From NCBI GenBank assembly GCA_002725175.2, contig PBQX02000006.1:1-16614 (forward strand): DNA of 16,614 nt, given 5' to 3'. Position 1 is the stretch's first letter. Each line of letters starts with the position of its first letter. The stretch comes from CACKLF01 sp002725175. Its GTDB lineage: Bacteria > Pseudomonadota > Alphaproteobacteria > Rhodobacterales > Rhodobacteraceae. Shown here piece by piece: positions 8,557 through 16,285 of the stretch. Below the pieces are notes generated by a model. The model saw only the letters and a program-made list of their open reading frames with translations. It was not told where the DNA came from and did not search any database. The translations under genes and the position numbers were made by a program.

Positions 8557-9300
8557 CTATGCTTTATAAGAAACTGTTTTTATCCCTTTTATAAATAACC
8601 TTATAGCTTCCCAGTGAATACCAACTAATATTTTTATCCCCATTAAAGGATGGGTCAAGAGACTTTTTAATAAATTNTTATTACTTAGCGTGACCCTTCT
8701 AGCGTTATGTGTAGCAATTAGCGTTTTAACACCCGAACCTGACTGCTTGATTTTCAGACATAAATTTTTTCCAGGAGTTTTTATAATAAAATTATATACT
8801 TGGTTCATTTCAATAAAGGGAGAAACATACATTTCTTTTNTATGCTCTTGAAAAATAATCTCCTTAGAAACTTTTTCTATTGGNAGAGTATAAGCAACTT
8901 GATCTCCAAATGTATTTTTTACCTCGTAAATTACCGCAAAAATACTTTTATCCCTATAACAGAAAAATATTGAAAGCGGACTGAATCCAAANCCAAATAT
9001 TCTAGGAAACGATAATAAAAAAATTTTCTCCGCAGGATTAAGCATTTTTTTTNCCAATTCCTGATTTGCCCAACATTTTAAGTTTGTCCCATCCCTACTT
9101 CCGTGATCTTTTCTATAAAAAGATACAACTCCCCATTTATCTATTTTTAAAAATGAAGGGAGTATCCCTTGCTCCACATTATCTAGGTCGAGAAATAAGC
9201 TGAATACACCATACCTAAATTTATGAGGCTTTGGTGCCAGCCGGGCATGCATCACGTTTCCGACGTAAATACATGATTGAGGTAAAGAAAACTCTTTCAT
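8557..9300 (-). CDS. DUF1365 family protein
   Basis: A 247-residue protein of a family nearly always found between an FAD amine-oxidase-like gene and a CFA-like methyltransferase gene. Family landmarks are visible: Y..NVMHARLAPKPHKFRY at about 12-30, DHGSRDGTNL at about 65-74, a PRIF.FGFSPLSIFFCY segment at about 100-116, V.NTFG at about 127-132, and a late MYVSPF motif. The His/Arg/Asp-rich N-terminal half hints at metal or phospholipid binding, but no activity is established to my knowledge. In R. sphaeroides the homologue in the RpoE-ChrR neighbourhood has been tied to the singlet-oxygen response (recalled). The ATG at 9300 is seven bases after the FAD gene's stop, so the two are surely cotranscribed. 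The ribosome site is weak, suggesting coupling. Confidence 0.9.
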   Translation of the reverse strand: MKEFSLPQSCIYVGNVMHARLAPKPHKFRYGVFSLFLDLDNVEQGILPSFLKIDKWGVVSFYRKDHGSRDGTNLKCWANQELXKKMLNPAEKIFLLSFPRIFXFGFSPLSIFFCYRDKSIFAVIYEVKNTFGDQVAYTXPIEKVSKEIIFQEHXKEMYVSPFIEMNQVYNFIIKTPGKNLCLKIKQSGSGVKTLIATHNARRVTLSNXNLLKSLLTHPLMGIKILVGIHWEAIRLFIKGIKTVSYKA

Positions 9301-9307
9301 CTATTTT

Positions 9308-10624
9308 TCATTCAGCGGCTTGTAAACTTTCAGAGTTGTCTTCTAACGTATCATGAAATGTCCATCGAGGCAATTCGACAAAGTTCTTACATACCTCCAA
9401 AGCAGAGACAACTCCGTCCTCATGAAAACCATTGCCGAGCCATGCACCTGCAAACCAAACATTTCCATTTCCTTGTAATTCTTTGATTTTTTCCTGTGCT
9501 TTGAAACTCTGCCCGTTCATCACTGGATGTTCATAATACATTTCAGAGAAAATCTTTTCNTTTGNAATATCCTTATGAGGATTTAGNCTAAGAAATACCT
9601 GAGTATTGCTATTAATATTTTGCAATCTATTCATCCAATAAGTTGCAGAAATTGGGGAACCTCTATCGATTGCTTCTCCTCGGGATAAAAAATTCCAACT
9701 TGACCAAACTTTCCTGCGTCTAGGCATCAACTTATCATCACTATGTATTACACACTTATTGGAGCTTGTCTCAAGTAACCNAAAAGTATTNCTCTCAACA
9801 GTTGATTTANTAGATAAAATCCGATCTATTGTTGGAGCATTGCAACAAAATATGACATGATCAAATCTTTCAGAAGTTCCATTGCCAAGATTTACCTTAA
9901 TTGAATTATCGTTTCTAAGAACAGACACGACTTCTGCTTTTGTTTCAACCTTACCATTNAACCTNGAGATAATTTCNTNCACATAAACTCTAGACCCACC
10001 ACTTATTGTTCTCCATCTCTGAGCAGGCTTCAGACCTGTCATTAAATCATGGTTCTTAAAGAATGTTACAAAATTTTTTGCTGGAAAATCTAACATATTC
10101 TTTGTGGATGAGGACCAGATTGAGGCACCTAAGGGTAATAAATAGTTATTTTGCAGCCATTTGCTAAAATTCCCTTTTTCAAGGTAAGATCCAAGGGATA
10201 AATCCCCCATGGAACCGTTAAATAAATCTCTAACTGACTCTTTTTGAAACCTCAGAAGATCTAGGAAACCTCTCACAAAATTAGGGCTTAATAGATTTGA
10301 TCTTTGGGAAAAAATCTTGTCAAGGTTATCACAGGCATACTCCATTTTCCCCTCGTTTAGAGAAAANCCAAAAGACATATCTGACCATTCACTACGTACA
10401 TCCAAAAAATCTAATAGTTTTGAGAATAGTGGGTAATTTTTATTGTTAAAAACGATAAACCCTGTATCGACAGATACTTTTCCCTCCTCTAATTCAATAT
10501 CAATGGTATTTGAATGTCCGCCAACCCGAGGCTCTTTCTCAAATAAGGTCAAATCGAACTTTTCCTGCAACGATAGCGCGACCGTCAACCCTGTTATNCC
10601 AGAACCGATTATTGCAATTTTCAT
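9308..10624 (-). CDS. FAD-dependent amine-oxidase-like protein (NAD(P)-binding Rossmann type)
   Basis: A 438-residue flavoprotein. The N-terminal dinucleotide fold MKIAIIGSxITGL (the masked base falls in the third Gly of GxGxxG) is followed by the ribose-binding E29 and GGHSNT at 35-40, then DTGFIVFN..NYP at 53-65. A flavin-binding C-terminal motif FAGAWLGNGFHEDG lies at about 391-404. This is the family described as an amine oxidase or desaturase-like protein paired with DUF1365 and CFA-like enzymes, and it probably acts on phospholipid acyl chains, introducing unsaturation or oxidation (inference). It is first in the operon. Its ATG overlaps the stop of a possible 14-codon leader frame (ATGA), and it has no good ribosome site of its own. 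Several ambiguous bases are present. Confidence 0.9.
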   Translation of the reverse strand: MKIAIIGSXITGLTVALSLQEKFDLTLFEKEPRVGGHSNTIDIELEEGKVSVDTGFIVFNNKNYPLFSKLLDFLDVRSEWSDMSFXFSLNEGKMEYACDNLDKIFSQRSNLLSPNFVRGFLDLLRFQKESVRDLFNGSMGDLSLGSYLEKGNFSKWLQNNYLLPLGASIWSSSTKNMLDFPAKNFVTFFKNHDLMTGLKPAQRWRTISGGSRVYVXEIIXRXNGKVETKAEVVSVLRNDNSIKVNLGNGTSERFDHVIFCCNAPTIDRILSXKSTVEXNTFXLLETSSNKCVIHSDDKLMPRRRKVWSSWNFLSRGEAIDRGSPISATYWMNRLQNINSNTQVFLXLNPHKDIXXEKIFSEMYYEHPVMNGQSFKAQEKIKELQGNGNVWFAGAWLGNGFHEDGVVSALEVCKNFVELPRWTFHDTLEDNSESLQAAE

Positions 10625-10665
10625 AAATTACTTTCGCTAAATATNTTACCTTTTTTTTGGACCAT
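10621..10665 (-). CDS. Possible 14-residue leader peptide coupled to the FAD oxidoreductase gene
   Basis: On the minus strand, TGAGGAG (10669-10675) is followed three bases later by ATG at 10665. The frame reads M-V-Q-K-K-G-x-I-F-S-E-S-N-L and stops at TGA, overlapping the FAD gene start as ATGA. The FAD gene's own ATG lacks a convincing Shine-Dalgarno sequence, so re-initiation from this frame would explain its translation. One codon contains an ambiguous base. The short length means chance or an assembly frameshift cannot be excluded; no function is implied beyond coupling. Confidence 0.35.
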   Translation of the reverse strand: MVQKKGXIFSESNL

Positions 10666-10878
10666 TTTCTCCTCAGTATATTTCAAAATCCACTTTTCTT
10701 TATGTAAAGGTAAATTAGACCTTAAAACTAATACCTTAGACAGAAAGGCCTTCTAGAGAGTTCAGATCATTTAACTTAACTATGACAATTAACTAGCATT
10801 TGCCATAAAATAAACCATGCTGACCAATAGTCGCACCTANTTAGCTACCCATAAATTAGAGCAAGAAAATATGATACT
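10666..10878. other. Gap between ccr and the lipid operon; probable operon promoter region
   Basis: This 213-base stretch holds no credible gene. It must contain the end of the ccr transcript and the promoter of the minus-strand lipid operon. Visible structure: a strong ribosome site (10669-10675), an imperfect inverted repeat AGGTA..TTAG/CTAATACCT at 10708-10736 with a two-base bulge, a palindrome AAGGCCTT near 10746-10753, and a TGATC element on the minus strand near 10765-10770. A sigma-E (ECF11-type) promoter would be expected by analogy with R. sphaeroides, but the TGATC element has no -10 partner at a suitable distance. No clear terminator hairpin follows ccr. Confidence 0.4.
10708..10736. 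repeat. Imperfect inverted repeat upstream of the lipid operon
   Basis: The arms AGGTA(aa)TTAG and CTAATACCT pair over nine bases with a two-base bulge and a nine-base loop. It lies about 45 bases upstream of the leader ribosome site, a position suited to an operator or a mRNA leader hairpin. The AT-rich composition makes chance pairing fairly likely. Confidence 0.3.
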
Positions 10879-12117
10879 TTATGATTTTCCCTGTCCTTTT
10901 TCGGTGGCGTTCACCAGACAAGCCATATTNCCAAAATGCTTATTTTCTCTCATTAATTGGTGAGCNTGTCCTATTTNATCAAAAGAGTAAGTTTCTGAAA
11001 GGCACGGNTCAACTTTCTTGGCTATNACTAATTCGTTGACTGCTGTCGCTTGCTCATCATTAGCCAAATGGGAACCNTGAAAACGTTTTTGCATCATCCA
11101 ATGATATCGAAGATCCATAGTTATGTTGTATCCCGTAGTACCAGCACAAATTACTACCATTCCTCCAGTATCACAAACAAAACCTGATGTAGGAAGTGTG
11201 GTTTCACCAGGGTGCTCAAAAACTATTTTTGGATTTTTTCTTTCGCCCACTGCTTCCCAGATAGCTTTCCCAAATGATCTTGCACCTGCCATCCAATTTT
11301 TCCACTCAGGGTCATTAGTATTAGGCATAATGCCCCAATGCGAAAAGTCATTTCTGTTAATCACACCTACCGCACCTTTATCCAAGCAAAACTGTCTTTT
11401 ATTTTCATCAGAGACTACAGCCACAGGCTTTCCTCCCAATGCAGCAACAATCTGTAGAGCCATCGAACCTAGTCCGCCTGCTGCGCCCCATACAAGAACT
11501 ACATCGTCTTTTTCAACTATATTCGGGCTCCATCCCATCAGCTGCCTATAGGCTGTTGATGCACACAGCATGTAAGAAGCGGACTCCTCCCATGACAAAT
11601 GCTTCGGCTTTTTCTTTATTTGGTGAGATTGAGCTCTAGCAAATTGACAATAGCTACCATAATTTGTTTGGTAACCCCAAATTCTTACTGTAGGGGCAAG
11701 CATAGGATCTTTTCCGCTTAAAACCCATGGATCATCCGGCTCCCACCAACCAGAATGGACAACAACTTCTTCACCGATTTTAACATCATCTACTTCTGTA
11801 CCGACTGCCCAAACTATCCCAGCAGCATCGGATCCACCAGCATGAAAATCTTCTGGCTCTCCTTTCTTCTGTCTATCTGCTATTACATCGACTGGTATAC
11901 CTCTAGCAGCCCAAACATTGTTATAATTAATCCCAGTTGCCATCACATAAACCAATACGTCTTTTGGTCCCAATTCTGGTACGTTTAATATTTCCCTCTG
12001 CCAGGCATCCTTTGGTTCCCCAAATCTATCTTGTCTAACCGCAAAAGCATGCATCTTTTCTGGCACATATCCTAACTCAGGCATTTCTCCTAAATCATAA
12101 ATCTCTTTTCCACTCAA
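10879..12117 (-). CDS. ccr: Crotonyl-CoA carboxylase/reductase family enzyme
   Basis: A medium-chain dehydrogenase/reductase of the enoyl-CoA carboxylase/reductase type. The classic member reductively carboxylates crotonyl-CoA to ethylmalonyl-CoA with NADPH (ethylmalonyl-CoA pathway). I place the start at TTG 12117, five bases after GGAGG (12123-12127), giving 412 residues that begin just before the conserved DLGEMPELG motif; an in-frame ATG at 12174 would overlap the upstream gene without such a ribosome site. From that start: INYNNVWAA at 63-71, NADPH fold WGAAGGLG at 210-217, VFEHPGE at 299-305, GSHLAN at 348-353. The CO2-pocket Asn and His appear kept, but the recalled Glu (GFET/GYET) is Gln here (GYQT, Q150). 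This suggests a paralogous subgroup whose carboxylating activity should not be assumed. Last gene of the acnA group. Confidence 0.87.
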   Translation of the reverse strand: MSGKEIYDLGEMPELGYVPEKMHAFAVRQDRFGEPKDAWQREILNVPELGPKDVLVYVMATGINYNNVWAARGIPVDVIADRQKKGEPEDFHAGGSDAAGIVWAVGTEVDDVKIGEEVVVHSGWWEPDDPWVLSGKDPMLAPTVRIWGYQTNYGSYCQFARAQSHQIKKKPKHLSWEESASYMLCASTAYRQLMGWSPNIVEKDDVVLVWGAAGGLGSMALQIVAALGGKPVAVVSDENKRQFCLDKGAVGVINRNDFSHWGIMPNTNDPEWKNWMAGARSFGKAIWEAVGERKNPKIVFEHPGETTLPTSGFVCDTGGMVVICAGTTGYNITMDLRYHWMMQKRFXGSHLANDEQATAVNELXIAKKVXPCLSETYSFDXIGXAHQLMRENKHFXNMACLVNATEKGQGKS

Positions 12118-12122
12118 TTTTT

Positions 12123-12127
12123 CCTCC
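12123..12127 (-). promoter_or_regulatory. Ribosome binding site that fixes the ccr start
   Basis: GGAGG on the minus strand, five bases before TTG 12117, is the strongest Shine-Dalgarno sequence in the window. It selects the TTG over the upstream in-frame ATG at 12174 and removes an apparent 19-base gene overlap. Confidence 0.8.
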
Positions 12128-12155
12128 TTGAATTGTACAAATAATATAAATTTCT

Positions 12156-12776
12156 TTAATTTGGACCATGCCAATCAATTTGGCATATTTCCGCACTTCT
12201 ACCGTCAAAGTCCCAAACTCGACCATAAGCCCTAACCTTTCCTTGATCTGCTTGACCAATAGTTATGTCAGAACCCATCCAATATTCTGTATTCTTTACC
12301 TGAACTTCTTTTCCTGGGTCGGCACCACCTATGGGAGTAACCGCACCCTTTATCTTCCTTCCCACCGTCAAATGTCTGGTCTTACCCTTAGTTTCATAAG
12401 TAACAGGCATTCTTTCAGCTCCCATAAATTCTCCTACCAAAAGCTGGAAAAGACCTGTAGTTCCTTTCAACTTTCCAGAAAATATATCTACTAAACCTTC
12501 AAAAGCCTTCTCAGAAGCTCTTTCATCGATATACGCACCAACTTTCCAGTTTCCGCGCCCCATATTGCCAGGTATGTCTAAAACCATTCCAATGTTTAAT
12601 CCAGATAGATCTTCCTTACCTACATAACCGTAGTCAATTCTTACACCCAACCAAGCTTGACAATAACCCTCTGTGGGTGGATGTTTTCCCAAACTAACCA
12701 CGCAAGGGCAGAAAACCGTGCAATTACAGTTTAATATTAATTCACCTTTAATGGCCCAGTTTTGTACTTCAGTCAT
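12156..12776 (-). CDS. DUF1326 domain protein with CxC..CxC cysteine motif
   Basis: A 206-residue predicted cytoplasmic protein with no signal peptide. Near the N-terminus it has NCNCTVFCPC (C17, C19, C23, C25), then C39 and, near the C-terminus, C198 and H203 in CQIDWHGP; paired cysteines like these suggest metal or redox chemistry. The family core GVRIDYG...DLSGLNIGMVLDIPG follows at about 44-70, and GNWKVGAYIDE at 75-85. The function of DUF1326 is not established. The ATG at 12776 has a clear ribosome site, AGGAGA at 12782-12787, which overlaps the stop of the DUF2182 gene. This tight pairing with DUF2182 is a known recurrent association and suggests the two act together. The product lies between acnA and ccr, 38 bases before the ccr TTG. 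Confidence 0.88.
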   Translation of the reverse strand: MTEVQNWAIKGELILNCNCTVFCPCVVSLGKHPPTEGYCQAWLGVRIDYGYVGKEDLSGLNIGMVLDIPGNMGRGNWKVGAYIDERASEKAFEGLVDIFSGKLKGTTGLFQLLVGEFMGAERMPVTYETKGKTRHLTVGRKIKGAVTPIGGADPGKEVQVKNTEYWMGSDITIGQADQGKVRAYGRVWDFDGRSAEICQIDWHGPN

Positions 12777-12785
12777 TTCTATCTC

Positions 12786-13571
12786 CTAAACGTACATTCT
12801 CAATGGACTTAAAAAGTATATAAAGCTAAGTATTATCAAAGAAAATGCTATTGGTTTTGTTACGTAAATTCCTATATCAGGTAATTTTTCAAATGTCATT
12901 AGCAACATAGCCACAGCCATAAAAAAAAGGTTCATTGTCCCACCTATGAAAGCCAGAAGCATCAAAAGCCAGCAACAACCTAAACAATAAGCTCCTATTC
13001 TAAGGCCCAATGAAAATTCATATTTATGGACTTGGGAACCATACTCTAAGAAAAAAGTTATCGGGGAACGGCACTTAGATAAACATGCATCTTTCAAAGA
13101 AGAAAACTGATACGTGCCGGCAAGTAGCAAAACAATTCCTGAAAAAATAGGGTTGAATAATATTCCATCAAAATTGATTAAATTTAAATATATCAATAGC
13201 ATCTGAAGCAGAGAGGCGAAGCTAGAGAAAATAATCCATACACAACAAAACCCCATCACCATTTTATAAAATCCGGCCCTATTACCAATCTTTCCTTTAA
13301 TAAGGTCATCATAAGTACGTAAGGTAGGAATTATAGTTGGAAGCATCATACCTAAAGACATAAGAGCCCACATAAGAAAAAACTTTGGAAAATCAAATAG
13401 ATTGGCATTCGGTCTACAAATTGACGCCCAAAATTCGCTATCAAGAATACCAATAGATTTTTCCGTAACTTGATAATTCGCTCCTAAAATAAACAACAGG
13501 AACCAGCTTAAAATTATTACAGAATAAAAAATTAACCAGTGAACATTGTTGATAAAATCTAATTTAAACAA
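12786..13571 (-). CDS. DUF2182 integral membrane protein, putative metal-binding
   Basis: A 261-residue inner-membrane protein with about seven hydrophobic segments (roughly 13-30, 63-80, 105-128, 138-154, 190-208, 211-228, 238-257). Family marks are MMLPT at 75-79, CLSKCRSP at 163-170 and YCLGCCW at 195-201, followed by GGTMNLFFM. The two cysteine clusters next to membrane segments are why the family is annotated as metal-binding; the metal and activity are unknown to me. The start is TTG at 13571, with AAGG placed six bases upstream over the end of acnA; the gap to acnA is eight bases and to DUF1326 nine, so all three are cotranscribed. The partner is almost certainly the DUF1326 protein. 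Confidence 0.85.
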   Translation of the reverse strand: MFKLDFINNVHWLIFYSVIILSWFLLFILGANYQVTEKSIGILDSEFWASICRPNANLFDFPKFFLMWALMSLGMMLPTIIPTLRTYDDLIKGKIGNRAGFYKMVMGFCCVWIIFSSFASLLQMLLIYLNLINFDGILFNPIFSGIVLLLAGTYQFSSLKDACLSKCRSPITFFLEYGSQVHKYEFSLGLRIGAYCLGCCWLLMLLAFIGGTMNLFFMAVAMLLMTFEKLPDIGIYVTKPIAFSLIILSFIYFLSPLRMYV

Positions 13572-13579
13572 AGCAAACC

Positions 13580-16285
13580 TTAAATTTCCTGGGATACTTT
13601 ATCTTTTGCTAGATTTCGAAGAACGTAATGTAAGACGCCACCATTTTCAATATATTCTAATTCCATATCAGTATCGATTCTGCATCTAAGTTTTATCTCT
13701 TTTTCCTGTCCATCAGCATACTTTATAAAGCCATGAACCTGCTGTAAGGGTTTTAAATCGTTATCTAAACCTAGTATTGTAATACTTTCTTTTCCTGTTA
13801 GCCCAAAATCATGCCTAGTTAAACCAGTTTCAAATTCCAAAGGTATTACTCCCATTCCTACCAAATTGGACCTATGAATTCTCTCAAAACTTTCTGCAAT
13901 AACCGCCTTTACTCCTAAAAGAGCCGTACCTTTGGCAGCCCAATCCCTAGAAGATCCGGCTCCATATTCTTTTCCTGCTATAACAACCAAATCTTTCCCT
14001 ATGTCCTGATAAAGCATTGACGCATCAAAGATGGACATTTCTTTACCATCAGGACCTATTGTAAAACCGCCTTCAGTATTTTGAAGAATTTCATTCCTTA
14101 TTCTAATATTTGCAAAGGTTCCTCTCATCATTATTTCGTGATTGCCTCTCCGCGATCCATATGAATTAAATTGTTTCTGGGGAACCTGGCGCTCAACTAA
14201 ATATTTTCCAGCTGGATGAATTTCTTTAAAAGAACCAGCAGGAGAAATATGATCGGTGGTCACCATATCACCTAAAATGGCTAAAATAGATGCATCTTCA
14301 ATATTCTTAATAGAAGTTTTTTCAAGGCTCATGTCCCTAAAATATGGAGGATTTTGTACGTAAGTTGATTGGGGAGGCCAATCATACGTTTCACTTTCGG
14401 GTGCTGTTATATCCCTCCATTTACTGTCTCCTACAAAAACATCAGAATACTTTTCTGCAAACGCTTCCCTGGTTACACAGGTTTTAATTACATTGTTTAC
14501 TTCTTCAGAAGTTGGCCAAAGGTCCTTCAGAAATATCTCTTTTCCACTTTCGGAAACTGCAAGTGGTTCTGAAGTCACATCAATATTCATATCACCGCAT
14601 AGAGAGTATATAACTACCAAAGGTGGTGAGGCTAAATAGTTAGCCCTAATATCAGGACTAATTCTACCTTCAAAATTTCTATTTCCAGAAAGAACTGATG
14701 TTACCACCAAGTCACCACTATGTATGGCATCTGATATTTCTGGAGATAAAGGACCTGAGTTTCCAATACAAGTAGTACACCCATATCCAACTAGGTTAAA
14801 ACCAATACTATCTAAATCCTCTTGTAAATTTGACCTAGAAAGATAATCGCTAACCACCTTACTTCCAGGAGCTAAAGAAGTTTTTACCCAAGGCTTGCTT
14901 TTCAAACCCAATTTTCTTGCCTTCCGAGCAACCAGCCCTGCTGCCACCATAACAAAGGGATTAGAAGTATTTGTGCAGGAAGTTATTGACGCTATGACCA
15001 CTTTACCCGAGGACAAAGAAAAATCTTGCCCCTTTACCTTTACTAATTTATCTATAGGGCGCTTAAAATTCTTTTTCATTTCCGAATGAAATGCTTCCTT
15101 GGCTTTTCGGAGATCCAAATGATCTTGAGGTCTTTTAGGACCCGAAATAGCTGGAATCACAGCTCCCATATCAAGGCTTAAGGTATCCGTATATATTGGC
15201 TTGTAGGATTTTTCTCTCCAAAGACCATTTTCTTTTGAATACGCCTCAACTAAGTTTACATGAGATTTGTCTCTTCCAGATTGGTAAAGATAATTTAGCG
15301 TCTCATCGTCAACTGGGAAAAACCCACATGTTGCACCATATTCCGGTGCCATATTAGAAATAGTAGCCCTATCTGCTAAGGGCAAATTATCTAATCCTTC
15401 CCCATAAAATTCAACAAACTTTCCAACTACTCCTTTTTCTCTTAAAGCTTTAACAATCTTTAATACTAAATCCGTAGCTGTGGAGCCCTCTGGCATCTTT
15501 CCTTTAAGCTCAAACCCAATTACTTCAGGAATTAACATTGATATCGGTTGCCCTAGCATCGCAGCTTCCGCTTCTATGCCACCAACTCCCCAACCTAAGA
15601 TTGACAAGCCATTTACCATAGTTGTGTGACTATCTGTACCAACAAGAGTATCTGGATACGCTAACTTAATACCATTTTGATCTTTGTCAGACCAAATCGT
15701 TTTACCTAAGTACTCCAAATTAACTTGATGGCAAATTCCGGTCCCAGGAGGCACTACTCTAAAATTTTTGAAAGCCTGCTGCCCCCATTTCAAAAAAGTA
15801 TACCTTTCTGCATTTCGTTCATATTCTTTTTCAACATTTAATTTGAATGATTGACCGTCTCCAAAATAATCAATCATTATTGAGTGATCAATAACCAAGT
15901 CTACAGGTGTTAATGGATTAATCTTCTGTGGATCACCTCCTAACTTAAGCATTGAATCTCTCATTGCTGCCAAGTCAACAACTGCTGGCACGCCTGTGAA
16001 GTCTTGCATAAGAACTCTAGCCGGACGATAAGCTATTTCTTTTGGATTTTTACCATCAAACTTTAACCAATCAGCAAAAGCCTTAAAATCATCAACATTG
16101 ATAGTCTTGTCATCTTGGAATCTAATTACATTTTCTAATAAGACATTTAGACACGCAGGAAGTCCGTCAAAGTTTCCTAATCCTTTTTCCCTTAAAGCAT
16201 TGATTGAAAAAAAATCAATTTCTCCACCCGAGTATTTTAAATTTTTCCTAAGGCTTAAAGTATCTTTTCCTACGAAAACAGTCAT
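13580..16285 (-). CDS. acnA: Aconitate hydratase (AcnA/IRP type)
   Basis: A 901-residue cytoplasmic 4Fe-4S enzyme that interconverts citrate and isocitrate in the TCA and glyoxylate cycles; its length is standard for AcnA. The cluster ligands are C437 (SITSCTNTS), C503 and C506 (GYGCTTCIGNSG). Substrate-site motifs include LVGTDSHTTMVNGL at about 214-227 and GAGSSRDWAAKG at 775-786, the latter in the swivel domain. The frame is complete with no ambiguous bases. The ATG at 16285 has a modest GGAA ribosome site. The gene leads the minus-strand group acnA-DUF2182-DUF1326-ccr and is divergent from a ccmA-like gene, a neighbourhood I recall from Rhodobacterales. In some bacteria apo-AcnA binds RNA, but nothing here speaks to that. 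Confidence 0.98.
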   Translation of the reverse strand: MTVFVGKDTLSLRKNLKYSGGEIDFFSINALREKGLGNFDGLPACLNVLLENVIRFQDDKTINVDDFKAFADWLKFDGKNPKEIAYRPARVLMQDFTGVPAVVDLAAMRDSMLKLGGDPQKINPLTPVDLVIDHSIMIDYFGDGQSFKLNVEKEYERNAERYTFLKWGQQAFKNFRVVPPGTGICHQVNLEYLGKTIWSDKDQNGIKLAYPDTLVGTDSHTTMVNGLSILGWGVGGIEAEAAMLGQPISMLIPEVIGFELKGKMPEGSTATDLVLKIVKALREKGVVGKFVEFYGEGLDNLPLADRATISNMAPEYGATCGFFPVDDETLNYLYQSGRDKSHVNLVEAYSKENGLWREKSYKPIYTDTLSLDMGAVIPAISGPKRPQDHLDLRKAKEAFHSEMKKNFKRPIDKLVKVKGQDFSLSSGKVVIASITSCTNTSNPFVMVAAGLVARKARKLGLKSKPWVKTSLAPGSKVVSDYLSRSNLQEDLDSIGFNLVGYGCTTCIGNSGPLSPEISDAIHSGDLVVTSVLSGNRNFEGRISPDIRANYLASPPLVVIYSLCGDMNIDVTSEPLAVSESGKEIFLKDLWPTSEEVNNVIKTCVTREAFAEKYSDVFVGDSKWRDITAPESETYDWPPQSTYVQNPPYFRDMSLEKTSIKNIEDASILAILGDMVTTDHISPAGSFKEIHPAGKYLVERQVPQKQFNSYGSRRGNHEIMMRGTFANIRIRNEILQNTEGGFTIGPDGKEMSIFDASMLYQDIGKDLVVIAGKEYGAGSSRDWAAKGTALLGVKAVIAESFERIHRSNLVGMGVIPLEFETGLTRHDFGLTGKESITILGLDNDLKPLQQVHGFIKYADGQEKEIKLRCRIDTDMELEYIENGGVLHYVLRNLAKDKVSQEI

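Noticed and set aside
8323..8598. A 91-codon plus-strand open frame opposite the methyltransferase start
   Set aside because: It spans two real minus-strand genes, contains many masked codons and shows no protein-like features.
10740..10775. Sigma-E (ECF11) promoter starting at a minus-strand TGATC element
   Set aside because: TGATC matches part of the recalled -35, but the only TAAG-like -10 lies about 23 bases away, too far for a 16-17 base spacer.
11123..11551. A 142-codon open frame on the plus strand opposite ccr
   Set aside because: It is wholly antisense to a well-conserved enzyme, has no recognisable family features and is low-complexity in Ser/Pro; it mirrors the codon use of ccr.
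12168..12494. A 108-codon plus-strand open frame opposite the DUF1326 gene
   Set aside because: Antisense shadow of a conserved gene with no domain features or ribosome site.
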